A stretch of 64,000 nucleotides of DNA from NCBI GenBank assembly GCA_030737875.1, contig CM060921.1, positions 403,598,192 to 403,662,191 on the forward strand, written 5' to 3'. The notes under the pieces are model-generated. The model saw nothing but the letters and a program-made list of their open reading frames with translations. It was not told the origin of the DNA and ran no database searches. Source of the DNA: Allium sativum. Taxonomy: Eukaryota > Streptophyta > Magnoliopsida > Asparagales > Amaryllidaceae. This document shows positions 23,062-35,362 of the stretch, one piece after another (the first letter of the stretch is position 1; the number at the start of each line of letters is the position of its first letter). The position numbers were made by a program, and so were the translations under genes.

Positions 23062-25858
23062 TGTAGCACCCCACCTCCGCCAGGGTCACTCTTGCAAGTA
23101 CACTAGCTTTGGAGGGGTGTTGGACAAGATAAGCATGCATAAAGATATCACAAGACAGAACATATAAGTAAAACAGGGTAAGTAAAGCAGCGGATAAAAC
23201 TACTATTTCAAAACCATAGTCAAGTTACATCAAAGTACTGAGTCATTATTTTCCAACTACTACAAGTCTAGAAACATAAACTGAAAACTGGAAATAACAT
23301 AAAGTAAACTATTCCCCATAGTAGGAGTGATAAAGCCATAGCGAGCTCAAGTCCAAACCGTACATGAGCTATCCAGTAAGCAAGCTAAAGATCCAAGCTA
23401 GGTGCTAGTATTCCCACCCTGAGGACCTGGGGGGTGGGGGGGAACGGAAGAAAAGAGGCGAAAGAAAACGGGTCAATCAAAAAGACTGGCAAGTCCTACC
23501 TACTATTAGTATAAAAACTAATAAAGTTAACTGGACATGTAAAACAGAGATGAAACATAGGGTGATAACTGGCATGGTGAAAAGTTAACAAGATAGATCA
23601 AGTGTGGCATCGCATATACAAGGTTAAGTTGCACCAGGTGTACTAGTATTCTAATCCATGTCAAGTATAAACAAGAAATGATCCCTTGGCCCAAAGTTGG
23701 CCCAACATCATGAGATGACCTAAATCAAGGTCCAACTACTCGGTCTAGTCGATCGGCTCCCTATATGCCTAACCCGTCAAGTGTCGGTGTCATACGGCCC
23801 AATCACGGAATGTAGTCGAACTGTGCTAGGTCCACCCTGGGGTGTATCAAGTCCTAGGGTGCCAACCACTGACACGAATCAAGCACGCACAGTCTAAACC
23901 TACTGGTGCCCGTGCCTGCTTTTTCAACTCCAGACTATGTGCACGACCATAGTCCACCTGAACCTACAACGGCGCACCAACTCAACCGTCGTTCTGGTCG
24001 CTTACAATCAGCCCAGTAATCGTGCCCCACCCTAGCCTAGTCCCTAGGGTATCGTTGATACATCCAAGAGGGTTACTGCTGAAAAGGACCGCGTAACTAG
24101 GGTTTCTAACGGGTTAAGTGTGGTTAACCCTATCCCATCATGTATCAAGTTGGTTAAGTGTACCCAAGTGGCTCATGACTTAACCCCAACCATCCATCGT
24201 GTTTAATTGGTTAAGTATTCAAGTGGTCCATGACTTAACCCTACCATGTGGCATTAATTAACTTAATGCACCCAACCTCTCACATTAGACCTTGTTGTGG
24301 TTACTAGTTAAGCCGGGCGGGTCCGGGTAGCTTTACCCCACAACTTAGTCTAACCTCAGGTTTTAAGTGCAACATGACCAACTTCTCACATTGGGTCCTA
24401 TTGTTTGTAGCTACTAGTTAGGCCGGTCGGTTCCGGGTAGATTTATGCTACAAACTCAACCCAACCTCAAGTTGGCCACCTTCATGTTTTCTACATGTCA
24501 TGTCCATGTTCATGTTTTTCAAGCATAATCACATGTCATATTTCAAAACCATGTTTTTATGTCATTAAAGTTACCTAACTACCCATACGCATTCCCATCG
24601 CATGTTCGTTTCGTCACAACACAAAATGGATTAAAAGAGGGAACTTAGAAGCATGACAAAAATGGGCATAAGATGATAGGATTTGGCCACAAGTTAAACA
24701 TGGTGGCACATGAGACAAAATGTGTTCATTAAACTTGCATATTTCATTATAAGCCTCAAAATATGCATGACATCAAACTTAGCAAATAGGTGATACATGG
24801 TCATAGATGGCATAGGATGATAACTAGTGATTCGCATATAACATCATATGCAAGTTAACATAAAGATTATGAGAGTTTCTATGTTGCATTATGCAACATT
24901 TCCAAACAAAGCTCATAGCTTTCAATCCACAAAGTCAAGGTGATAGCTTTACAAACATACATAGAACAAATCTATGCATAACATGATAGATTCAAAGCAC
25001 CAATCATACTTAGGCCCAAACTCAAATTTGCAACATGTCATATTTAACTTCATAGTTTTAATCTAAGAGTAGAATAGGGCTTACAATGCTATGAAGACTA
25101 TAAAATAAAACAAGATTGAGACGAAGCCACTAGAAATCCCCAAATAATAAGCTTCAATCAAAACCCTTGAAAAATAAGAAGAAGATCCTTGCTTTGATGA
25201 AGAAAGATTGAACTTTGGCCTTGAATCAAACTTAGAAACTCTCAAACAAGCTTAGAAACTCTCATATGAATGAAGATGGAGACTATGACAAGAGGGTGGA
25301 GGCCATGATTAAACATTTTGGCATAACCTAGTTGTAGGATTGATTTATGATGGTTTAGGCTAGGTCTTAGGGTCTTTTTATAGAAGATTAGGTTAGTTTA
25401 GGCCATAGGATTAACCCTAATTCAGATCTGAGCCATTAAAATCCGTCACAAGCCCTAAAACATGTCCTGAGGAACAAGTCAGGTGCACCCAGGCCAAACT
25501 GGCCGAACCACCTTGTCGACACCCGTGTCGACTGGGCAGTCGACACGACCCTGGGTGTGTCGACACCCCAGTCGACACCCCAGTCGACATGGGGGTTGGC
25601 GGGAATCTTCCCGCTTGGCCTGTCTGGGTTGAAACTTAAACATTCGGATTTGAATTTGAATCTGTTTTTAAACTTGGATTTTTCTGAAAACTTTGACGGG
25701 CCATAACTTGGTCATACGGACTCCGATTTTCGAAAACTCGGACTCTATTTCGCGTATTTTTCCGAGACGAACGCAATGGCACAGCCCGTTTCCCTAGATT
25801 CATATTTTAAATTTTAATTTACGTTATAACATGTTATTCAAAAATACGGGTTGTTACA
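23062..25858 (-). repeat. 5' LTR of element F (2797 bp)
   Basis: Matches 15143-17921 end to end with scattered substitutions (first bases TGTAGC rather than TGTAAC) and small indels. It ends GGGTTGTTACA and is followed by CCTTT. The paired stem module recurs here (arms 24294-24300 and 24338-24344). Confidence 0.93.
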
Positions 25859-25985
25859 CCTTTTATACCATCTTCTTTGCAGATTGTGAATTTCTTTACC
25901 AAGTCACATTCAGTTTTTCATTTTTGTTTTCTAGTTAGCAAACTCTCGATACTCATCGCAGCTGCATCGTGAATTTGAGGGGGGA
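25859..25985 (+). pseudogene. Copia-1 RNase H C-terminus and polypurine tract, right of element F
   Basis: The first five bases are the CCTTT duplication. Reading across the insertion gives the usual copia ending (IVNFFTKSHSVFHFCF then LSILIAAAS), a stop, and TTTGAGGGGGGA (25974-25985) immediately before the LTR. This shows the coding region ran through the site now occupied by F. Confidence 0.8.
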
Positions 25986-26227
25986 TGTTAGAGAATATAC
26001 TAAGAAATATGCTAGAGAATATGCTATAGAATAAAGAATATGCTAGTGAATAGAGAATACGCTAAAGAATATGTTAGAGAATAAGGAATATTATAGAGAA
26101 TAAATAACCCTATAAATATAGAGTTTAGCATTGTATTCTTCAATCAATCCAAAAAAGCAACTCCATTATTTTCTTCTTCTTATCTTTTATTTTCTATTCT
26201 ATTTTATGTGATGAAACAAAGTTATCA
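25986..26227 (+). repeat. 3' LTR of Copia-1 (about 242 bp)
   Basis: Starts TGTTAGAGAATA after the polypurine tract and ends near GTTATCA. The first 120 bp contain six or more imperfect repeats of AGAATATGCTA. TATAAATA at 26111-26118 is a good promoter box. The right end is placed by comparison with the 5' remnant and may be off by a few bases; no duplication can be checked because the left end is truncated. Confidence 0.75.
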
Positions 26228-26346
26228 GGTGGAACACACTTATATACATGTTATATTTTTTTCTACAATTTACAATGTAACCACATGATTATTACATTAA
26301 AGAGTACGTGTATAACTGGTGTAAAATATGGACGTCTACTACATAC

Positions 26347-26347
<1 letters not shown>

Positions 26348-26384
<37 letters not shown>
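26348..26384. repeat. Compound (AT)n(GT)n microsatellite
   Basis: About 6 AT repeats run directly into 12 GT repeats. Confidence 0.95.
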
Positions 26385-27638
26385 ATAAACCATCCGTTTA
26401 TATTTACAAACTATAACATGTGATAACCTACATGCCGGGGTTTCCCCTATACGTATATATTTTTCAATTATTATTTGCATTGGATAATCTCCATGACCAA
26501 ATTATAAACTTTATGTGATCTAAATATGCATTTTTGTTTAATACAAAAGTTCTACTTATAAAACATATACTCCTACTTTGAAATTTATTCATTTGTTACA
26601 ATATGATGGTGTAATTTAAACATTCCAGTTATTGTTATCGGTATTGTTTCATCCAGTACTATTGTCACTGTTACACTTGCATATACTCCCATCAACATAT
26701 TCATTCAAGAATGATACCTCTTCTTTTATTCCATAGTACTGCTTCAGGAGATATCACATTTGCAATTTACCAAAGCTTTGACTCAAACTCATGTGAAATT
26801 GAAACATACATTCAGCTATATGTTCCCATCTAATACTATTTCTCTATGTTAACATATTCCAGACTCATAAGGATGTTTACACACATTGGAACTGAGGTGT
26901 AAACAAAACCAAGTTGTTGTTTTTTTGTGTGTTAGGTGGACAGTTGAGATAGTTTGTGGAGAAGAACAACAATTAACATAGGAGTAAGTCCAAGTAGTTC
27001 AATGATAAATGAGACATGGATGTGATTGATTAACTCACCTAAAATGGAGAGCTTCACTACTCTTTTATGCTTCTTCTTCCATTTTGCACTCTTTGATGCA
27101 AACACCTTCTGACTAACTGCTTACAATTGAAATGTGACCAACCAAGTTCCATGCATTTCCCATCATGAAATTTTTTGTATCACATGGACATGAAATTTTG
27201 TAAAATAAACTGAAATTGTTAGAGAACTATACTTTTAGTACAAAATTTAATAAGAACCTGTTAATACTCATGCCTAACAATTCCCACATTTGGTTTTTAA
27301 GTTGCAAAGCTAAACAGAATCCAATTACTTCTTCCTGTACAATATGCACAAAGAATACTAAAAGTTGCTAATGTCTAATTATCTTCCATTCAAAGGTCCG
27401 CAATTTACAGAATAATTGTAATATACATATAAATAGAAATCTAATGATTATATCAAACAAAGTAGCAATGATAGTCCAAAGTTATTGGACTATGGTCAAA
27501 CTTTGAGTTTGGGCCCTCTATTTTATAAACAATCCTCATAGTTCCATCGAACACCTTAATGTCCCCACTTTATTTTTGCAACATAATCAGCTTGCTATAT
27601 ACTTCTCTACATACATTTTTATGTATGATTTCTTAAAT

Positions 27639-27762
27639 AAGACGTATAAAACATAATTTCTTAAATACTATTTTGATTTAGTAATATGATTTTCTTAAAT
27701 AAGACATATTGAACATAATTTCTTAAATACTATTTTGATTTAGTAATATGATTTTCTTAAAT
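27639..27762. repeat. 62-bp tandem duplication
   Basis: Units 27639-27700 and 27701-27762 differ only near their first 15 bases (AAGACGTATAAAACAT versus AAGACATATTGAACAT); a third partial unit starts at 27763. Confidence 0.9.
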
Positions 27763-30700
27763 AAGACATATAACACTATCAACTTCCTATCTTTAGATAA
27801 TGCAAATTGATTATATCTAGCTACCAGAGAACTTCGCTCTCCGTATAGAATTAAAAAACCACCTCGAATCATCCCATAATTAGATTTTAGAACCATTACA
27901 ATTTAATACCTATAAATAATTATTTTTGATGAAGTAATATGAATAAATTAAAGCACCTTATGATCTACCAGAATTGGTAATATGTCGCTTCCTATTTCTG
28001 TAAGTGGGGGTTCATACTTTTACAATATGTTACCAACCTTAGTTGAATTTAATAACATGAGAAATATTTGATAGCGAAGCTAAAAACCAATAAAAAAGTA
28101 TGGATATAATCAGAGATGATGATTATAACTTCATTCAAACTATGCCATTTAACGTAATATGATTTTTCTAATCTAAAATAACATAAGTGAATAACATAGG
28201 GTAAAACAAGGAGGTTTGGCCTTATGAAATGATGTTGGACTTAATTAATAAATGATGTTGGACTTAACAAAAAAGAATGGAACCCTCCTAGATAATAATT
28301 TTTTATTGGATATATTTAACAAAATTTCCACTAAATGAAAGATTATTAACTTGATTTTTATTAAGTTTCTTGAGAATGAAGCATTTATAATTTTAATAAT
28401 GAATCGGTTAACCAATTATTTCAACAGATGCAATCCCAAGGGTTAAAAATCTACCAAAGGATCTACTAGACTAGTAGGATTAATCTCCAAAATAGTTTAT
28501 CACAAAAAGGGCAATCCCAAATTAGCACTATTAAGAATGCATATATTTGAAAGTTCAATCCTCTGTTGTGATTACCAAAGACAAAATCTCACCATAAAGA
28601 GAAATGAAATCAAACCAAAATCAACACACAACTTATACCATTAATAATTCAAAATTGTTCTCTAAATGTTATCACATAAAATCGAAAATATTATCCAGAA
28701 CTAGTAGAATCCCGCGCCGATGGAAAAGATGTAAATTTATTTTTATTTATAATTTGTGACATTATATATGTTGGAAGGATGTGAAGTATGTTCAATATAT
28801 AACTGTGATATAAAAATATGTACATGTATATAATTTGGTTTGTATTAATTATTTTGAAAATGAAACTAATTATGTGACATACAAATTATTACTGCATGCT
28901 TAGTTCATTATGCATACTGTTTGCATTGTTTAACATATTGGTCAACTTTGAATTCATTTGTTAATAATTATCTGGCACATGCAATTGTCCTCTAATTTTT
29001 ACATCTATATAAATTCTTTAAAATATGATATTTTATTACTTTTTGAAATGGTTTTATATGTTTTCACGACAGTTTTAATATTCATCATCGGTCATCAATA
29101 ATATTAAAAAAGATCACTTATGTTAATGTTTAGAGATATGTTATATACCATGACAGATTAACTGGTCCTTTGCAGCTATAGATACGTATGTGGTTCTCCA
29201 ATTTAATTCTGTTTTTCTTCAATTTTGGGGTTGACTAATTTTAATCCTTTTCCAAATATCATTGGTATTCAAAAAAGTTTGTTTCTTTGCCTTACATAGA
29301 TTCAATAAATTATATCTTATTTTGATTTAACTAACAGTGAAAGATAAAAGATGGTGGCGTCCTTTTAAAAGCATGAATTCATACCATCCCGCCTCGAATA
29401 AAATTTAACATTATGTATAGAGACTTACTATTTTTATACATTTATTGATGTACATTTTGATAAGAAAAAAAAGGGAGTGAAGATTATAAATTTTTTGAAC
29501 AAATATCCGCGGCACGAAGTAAACTTCAATGCAAATACAGATAAAACTGAAAATGTACTATTTATAAAATCTGGATTATTTGAAATTGTACCATACATTA
29601 GATCTGGAGCATTAGATATATAAGTATATAGTTATCTCCAAACATATATGACTGTTATCCTAAAAGAAATGTTAAAAAAAATTCGATTAAACGATGATGC
29701 ATGCATACAATTCACCTTACAGATAATAATAACATATACAAATTAACAAAGCATCATGTAATTTCTATGATTATACTACTAAAATCTACCATACAATTAA
29801 ACTCGGATATCTATGTATCTAAACAATAACTGATCACTTGATTAAACTAACATACGTTATTCACCAAATAAATGGAAAATGGACTATAGAATCTTGAAGA
29901 TATATTTTAAATAAAACCATGAATCCATATTCTTATTGACATATAGTTCCTTTGCTCTTTATTATTTTTATTATCAAGAAGTAATACTGAATGTTACTTT
30001 TCCTTTTGGTCAATAGTGCCAATATTCATACTAATTTTTGAAATTAGTGTGACAAAAATTATATTTTTGTTTTAAAATAACCTAAAAGTTAGTTCAAAAA
30101 TGGTTTATGTGCCCACCTTTGATAATTGAATGTTTTTGAAAGCACCTTTCAACACTATTTCTGTAACATATGATATTTAGAGTTTTAAAAAAGGGTATTA
30201 AGTTTTAAGGACACATTCCCAAAAAAAATTAAATCAAAGGACAATTAAGTTTGAAAATTAAATGAAGGACAAAGTCAAATTAAATTATATTAACATGAAG
30301 TTCATTTTAATTTATCAACATTACTAAATTAATCAAAAAATAAAAAACCGCCATCAAAATTGAAAGGAGAAAAATGTTATTTCAAAATTATTTTAATCGG
30401 TTGACGTTATTATAAACATATAGAAATAATCAGCTCGGAAAGCTAACTGAATATAACTTAAAATATATCTTTATATTATATCATCTGAACACAAAACCAT
30501 GTCATTTTAAAGCCAATGTTGCTTACACCCGAAAAAAGCTATATGTAAAAAACGAAGCTATAAGCATTTAGCTTTCCGTCCTCAATTTTTTTAATATTTT
30601 TTTCCATATTTACAAAACAAAAAATATTTTTTTCCATTTAATTTTTAATAATATAATCATATAAAAATATTTTTGTATTAATTTTTATTATTTCTGAATG

Positions 30701-33466
30701 CCAATTTGTGTTCTTAATTTAAAATATTTGGACTTTTTTGAATTAGAATACGGAAGTTGTCCTTAATCTATGTAGCAAAAGTTGATTGTCCGTAGGCCAA
30801 TTTTTTTTCTAAAATGTGTCCTTGAAACAAATATCCACATTCAAAAAATAGTGAAAAACTGCTTGGCACAATTACATCACGAATGATACTTTGGAGTCCA
30901 AAGGGAGGCATTTAGGATTGTATACCAATTTATGACAAAAATTACACACAAATACTATGAAACATACCTATAGTTTCGCTGACGATCATGAAAATCGTAA
31001 CCTGTACTGTCTTAGCGAGCAAAATGGAAGCGAGCAATAATGATGGAGAGCAACAAAGAAGGTGAGCATGCGCGATGGAACCGAGCACGACGAAGGCAAG
31101 CGAGCGCGATTTGGTTTACTATATGGCACGAAGACGAGTGGCATGATGGAGCTAAGGTATACATTTGGGAAATTTTGGGAACTTTTATTTAATGAAATGA
31201 GAAGCCAAAGAAATGTAGGAAAAGGAAATAAAGTTTTTTATTAAGCTGAAAATTAATGAGTGAGACAACCAACTTAAATCGGTTGTTGTAGCTGAACATA
31301 CGCTATGGGCACATATAAAGCGTGTAACAACCCGAATTCCAACAGACCGTTTTTTTTTCTTCAAAATTCTAATCTATCGAAACCCGTTTTGGTTTGTCTA
31401 GTATCCTGCAGGAAAGATAGGGATAATAAACATATCAGAGCTCAGAAAACATCTCACAGCTGAATGAAATAAAATAAAATATAATCAAAATATAGCCTTA
31501 CCCAAATAATAACACTGCCTAGCCAGTATCCAAAGTTACCATATCTCTGCCACGTATCTAACCTGCGAGTATATTATGAGGAGGGGGTCAAAACACAAGT
31601 TGTGGTGACTGGATTTAAACTACACATTTTGGATAACCCTACATATACCGTTCAGTTACATTTTCTTATTTATTAGGTTACTTAGGTTAACAACGCTCTT
31701 CTCACACACGTCATACCCATCTACTCCCTAGTAGATTAACATAATACAATATATGTAGCTACCCCCAATATTAAGGTACACCCCATAGTATCCTACTCGC
31801 ACGGTCTCCACTATAACGCCACAGAAATATAAGCAGTATCTCATCCTACGTCAGAGCGACGTACGGATCTCTATATAACAACGTTACGTTCTGCATAAAA
31901 CCTCCATGACCATGCTACGTAAGCATACAGACCGCCACCTTCGATCAAATTAGATTCCATCATAGAGTAATTCCCTAGAATCTACGATACACCACACAGA
32001 GCATACATGCATGTATCTAGACTTTCTCATGTACGCATCATCAATCGTACCCGATGCCATAACCTTTACAATACACCATCCGGAAACTGTATGCATGTAT
32101 CCACACATATTATCTATTATGCACTGAGTTCCGTAACATGGCTATATTAGAAATACAAAACTCGGTCGGGAGCTTTTTCAGATATCCGTATACACAGATG
32201 CTATGGTCTGCATTTTCAGTGGCTATGGTCCCATCCGACCCTACCCTGAATTAGTGAAAGACAAACAGAATTGAGAGCTAGCGACATGACCCAGAAACAA
32301 AAAAACAAACAACATCCAAATTGGCCTGTACCACAACCAAAGCCTTGATAGCGAAAGGTCGATGATCTATAGGTTTAGCTCTCCGTCTTTCTGCCTCACG
32401 CATCACGTTGACTGTTGATGGTTGGTACCTGACAACTGCTATCAAACAGATGGTTAGATCCGCCCAAGGGAAAAAGCAAAAATGATCGTAACTCACCTAG
32501 TCACAAGTCAATCGGATCGTTGTATCACCAATGCCACTCTACAGCCTTCTGACTTCCCCATATTGTGGCATTCAAGGTATACTCGCCCGGTAGCAACGCG
32601 TAGACCTAACCTACGCGAGCACAGCCTAAGTGCTGCCATCGCACAAAGGACTAGAGTACCTTCCATGTCCTAGGAAGCCGCGTGCTTCCCCTTTCAGTCC
32701 TTCGGAGCCAGCAGAGTATCAACAGAACAGGCATAATAATCAGATGGACATGTTCTCCCCTCATGCCTCATGACACCACGATGATCTACCCCATTGGGTT
32801 ATTCACCTTCAAACATACGGACTGGTCCAAGCCTCTCGGGTTAATGTGTTATTAGACCCTATATCTAATCATTTAATTACGCACTTGCTCTACATTTTCA
32901 GATATCCATTTAACTTGGTTACTTCAAGTCATATTGACTTCTTATTCAAGTTACCAAGTTCCACTTGCTTATTAATTTCAGTTATATAACTTAACCCATT
33001 TAAGTTCATTAATAAACCTTTAACATGTTATTCTTATCAGCAGGATTCAAGTTTGCAAATTACTTAATTTATAATTAAGTACAACTTATTGTATTTCATA
33101 AGTTTTCCCCCTTTTCTCTACTTATTGCAAATAACAGGTTTTAGATTTACAGATTACTTAATTTATAATTAAGTACAACTTATCTTATTATAATTTATCT
33201 CATTCCCTCTGTCATTATTATAACCTAATTTATAATTTCCACTTATCCCTAGGACAAGCCTACCTATTATCTTTCCTTTTTTCCTTTCAAGTTTATTCAT
33301 AATAGGTTACTATCATTTCTTGTCCATTCCAATCCTTTTACTATTGTAACTTTCATTCATTTCCATTAATTACTATCAAAGCCATTTATTTCTATCTTTT
33401 ATATACATATATTCATATATATGTTTATGCACCAGACTTCTCACATTAAGCCGACCACTTGTGGAT

Positions 33467-33633
33467 GTTGGATTTGTCGGGCGGTTCTGGCCAGACTTCT
33501 ACCATAAGTTGGACTTAACCTTGTGTCTCAGCACCGTTATATGTATATTTACGCACCAGACCTCCTACATTAAATTAACCACTTGTGGATGCTAGACTTG
33601 TAAGGCGGTTCCGGGCAGACTTCTACCACAAGT
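33467..33633 (-). other. Paired stem module in LTR C
   Basis: ACTTGTGG (33467-33474) with CCATAAGT (33502-33509), then ACTTGTGG (33581-33588) with CCACAAGT (33626-33633). The loop core GGCGGTTCCGGGCAGACTT resembles that of LTR F. The right LTR repeats it (39661-39668 with 39706-39713); its second copy at 39784 is cut by D. Confidence 0.6.
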
Positions 33634-34148
33634 TGAATTTAACCTCGTGTCTAGGTGCGGTACAATTTTCTATTTACTGTAAATTTAGGCATATCCATTC
33701 TTCCAAATTTTACCGTAATCTATTTTTATATGTGATACTTAATATCATATTAAGTCCATTTTAACTGATTATCATATCGCATGTTCTTCCTAACTAGTAA
33801 TTAACTCTATTTTAAAAGAATAACATGTAATCATCCAATCATGTAATTATTCAAAGCTAACAAATTAACATGTAATTATCCCAATTCATACATTTAAGGG
33901 TTCAAGTACGTAATATGCCACAGATTAACATGTAGTATCCCAATTTCACTGCAACTTACGATACCAAATTAATAAGTTATTAGAACATGTATGTATACAA
34001 CAGTAATCGTTTCCACATATTTTAATAGGTTTATACATTTCAGCAGATTTACATTTTAGAAGATTAATCATTCCAGCAGATTACTATGCAAATTAACGGG
34101 GAATGTCAAATGATAACTATACCATTATCAAGAAGGTATAACTTAAAT

Positions 34149-34159
34149 CCACTCACCTA
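34149..34159 (-). promoter_or_regulatory. Splice-donor-like motif in LTR C
   Basis: The minus strand reads TTAGGTGAGTGG. It lies downstream of the TATA box in the transcript, as in A, D and E, but has no pairing arm. Confidence 0.35.
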
Positions 34160-34496
34160 ATTGCTTTTCGATTCATGAATCTAGTCCAGACCTAGCATTC
34201 TATGGCCCCCCTAACAGAATCTAGAACCTAAATAACCATGGATCCATAATTCTCAACTAAAAGAAAAAGGGAAGAAAGAGGAGAAATTTAAATTGACCAG
34301 ATCCAAGAATTTATCTTACTACGAACAGAATTCTGAACACCCATTTGCAGATATAAATTTTTTTCCTCCAGATCTTGATTCAGAATTTCCTTAAACTGAT
34401 TATTCTATTTTCTAATGAATTTTGAGGAGGAAAAAGAATGGCAGAGTCTAGATATCTTCTCTGGAAAATATGGGATTTAGGTTAGGCTCTGCTAGC

Positions 34497-34508
34497 CTAT
34501 TTATAGGT
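34497..34508 (-). promoter_or_regulatory. TATA box of LTR C
   Basis: ACCTATAAATAG on the minus strand, about 860 bp into U3 and directly downstream of the GTCGAC cluster. Confidence 0.6.
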
Positions 34509-34593
34509 GTTATCGTACATGCAACACTGAGTCAGCAACGAATGTGGTATGAAAAACAGTCCAAATTCGCTCAACGTACCTGCCCGGATCAGG

Positions 34594-34649
34594 GGTGGGT
34601 CGACCCACCTACCCCCTGGGTCGACCAAAGCAGGTGTGGGTCGACCCAC
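34594..34649. repeat. GTCGAC palindrome cluster in U3 of C
   Basis: GGTGGGTCGACCCACC (34594-34609, perfect 16-bp palindrome), CTGGGTCGACC near 34616 and GTGGGTCGACCCAC (34636-34649) lie within 56 bp. Confidence 0.85.
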
Positions 34650-35056
34650 TAGGGTCCAGCGAGCTTGTTTTGGGCGCAGTTAACGTTTTTAATTTTAAAC
34701 GTTTGAATTTCTAACTATACCTCCTTTAATTTATTTACATATAAAGTCTTTATATGTATACAAATTTTTTAATGCCCATTTTATATGTATATATATATAC
34801 GCACAATTTTTATTTCATTTTCAAAATTCAAATGGTGCTTATGTCGTTATTTAATTCTTACCATATTTCTTTGATTGTAGCTTTATTTTGAATTTCTCCT
34901 TTGTATATATATATTTGCACATATATTATTTACATATGCATGTATATATATATTTTTGTACTTCCTTATATGTATAATTTTCCTTATATGTGTGTTTATA
35001 CATATTTATCCCTTAAGAATGTTTATTATTTTAGTCGTTCTTCTAAAATAAAAATA

Positions 35057-35125
35057 TGGCGCCCGCGGGAATCGAACTTGCACCTCTCTCTTGAAAGCCG
35101 CATGCTCTTACCAACTGGACTGCAT
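35057..35125 (-). pseudogene. Degenerate tRNA-like sequence inside LTR C
   Basis: The minus strand shows a D-arm (CAGTCCAGTTGGTAAGAGC), an anticodon-loop-like CTTTCAA and a T-arm with B-box (GTTCGATTCC), ending GGGCGCCA. Internal promoter boxes and spacing fit a tRNA, but the acceptor 5' strand, anticodon stem and T-stem pair poorly, so it is a relic, not a gene. The loop would read UUC (Glu) if taken literally, which I do not trust. Confidence 0.5.
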
Positions 35126-35362
35126 AGTATTTTGTTAACAAGTCTAAAAACAATGGTGGTCATTGTTCTTTTTTATACCTTTTTCACGTTTGTTACAATA
35201 TTTCGTTAAAAGGTATCTCTTTCATCTCAAATCAGTTTTTTGCAATCCATATGTCTAAATTGACCAGAAAATCGCCATGGACGCAATGATGCTAATCCCA
35301 TGACCAAATTCTAGAAGCTCTTCAAATTTTATTTTACTTAATTAATAATGCGGGGTGTTACA

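Larger units (their letters stand above)
15143..25858 (-). mobile_element. Ty3/gypsy chromovirus F, near-complete but mutated
   Basis: This 10.7-kb minus-strand element has two LTRs, a primer site, gag, protease, RT, RNase H, integrase, chromodomain and polypurine tract in the gypsy order, within a 5-bp duplication. Long LTRs (2.8 kb) and the chromodomain type suggest the Tekay/Del clade (inference from family features, not phylogeny). The two LTRs differ only at scattered positions by eye, so the insertion is fairly recent, yet the coding region has at least five in-frame stops and two frameshifts. Confidence 0.93.
10899..26227 (+). mobile_element. Ty1/copia element (Copia-1), decayed, split by element F
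   Basis: Domains in order on the plus strand are: a truncated 5' LTR end, degenerate primer site, gag with CCHC knuckle, protease, integrase, RT and RNase H. RNase H precedes no integrase, which is the copia order. The coding region is interrupted at 15142 by gypsy element F (15143-25858) and resumes at 25859/25864 with the last RNase H residues, a polypurine tract and a complete 3' LTR. Stops and single-base frameshifts occur throughout, so it is inactive. The lineage within copia was not resolved. Confidence 0.85.
26228..31322. other. AT-rich intergenic sequence without a recognised gene
   Basis: No open frame longer than about 60 codons and no recognisable protein. It contains an AT/GT microsatellite (26348-26384), a 62-bp tandem duplication (27639-27762) and short ATCGGTTG repeats near 30390 and 31275 that may be remnants of DNA transposons. 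This is the only stretch in the window not assigned to an LTR element. Confidence 0.6.
31323..35362 (-). repeat. 3' LTR of non-autonomous element C (4040 bp)
   Basis: Starts TGTAACAACCCG, ends GGGGTGTTACA and is followed by the complement of a polypurine tract. Landmarks are the paired stem module (33467-33633), donor-like site (34150), TATA box (34497) and GTCGAC cluster (34594-34649). The preceding 5 bp are AAGCG; the partner duplication lies outside the window. It is older than D, since its second copy has visible base differences. Confidence 0.85.

Noticed and set aside
26292..26480. Frame across the microsatellite encoding a Thr-His and Ile-Tyr run
   Set aside because: It is a translation of the (AT)n(GT)n repeat.
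27030..27180. Minus-strand exon-like stretch ending in a GTGAGT donor
   Set aside because: The frame is short and interrupted, and no second exon or protein similarity could be seen.
31062..31244. Small plus-strand frame of 60 codons near an insertion edge
   Set aside because: No domain, no promoter or homologous copy; length is within chance for the local composition.
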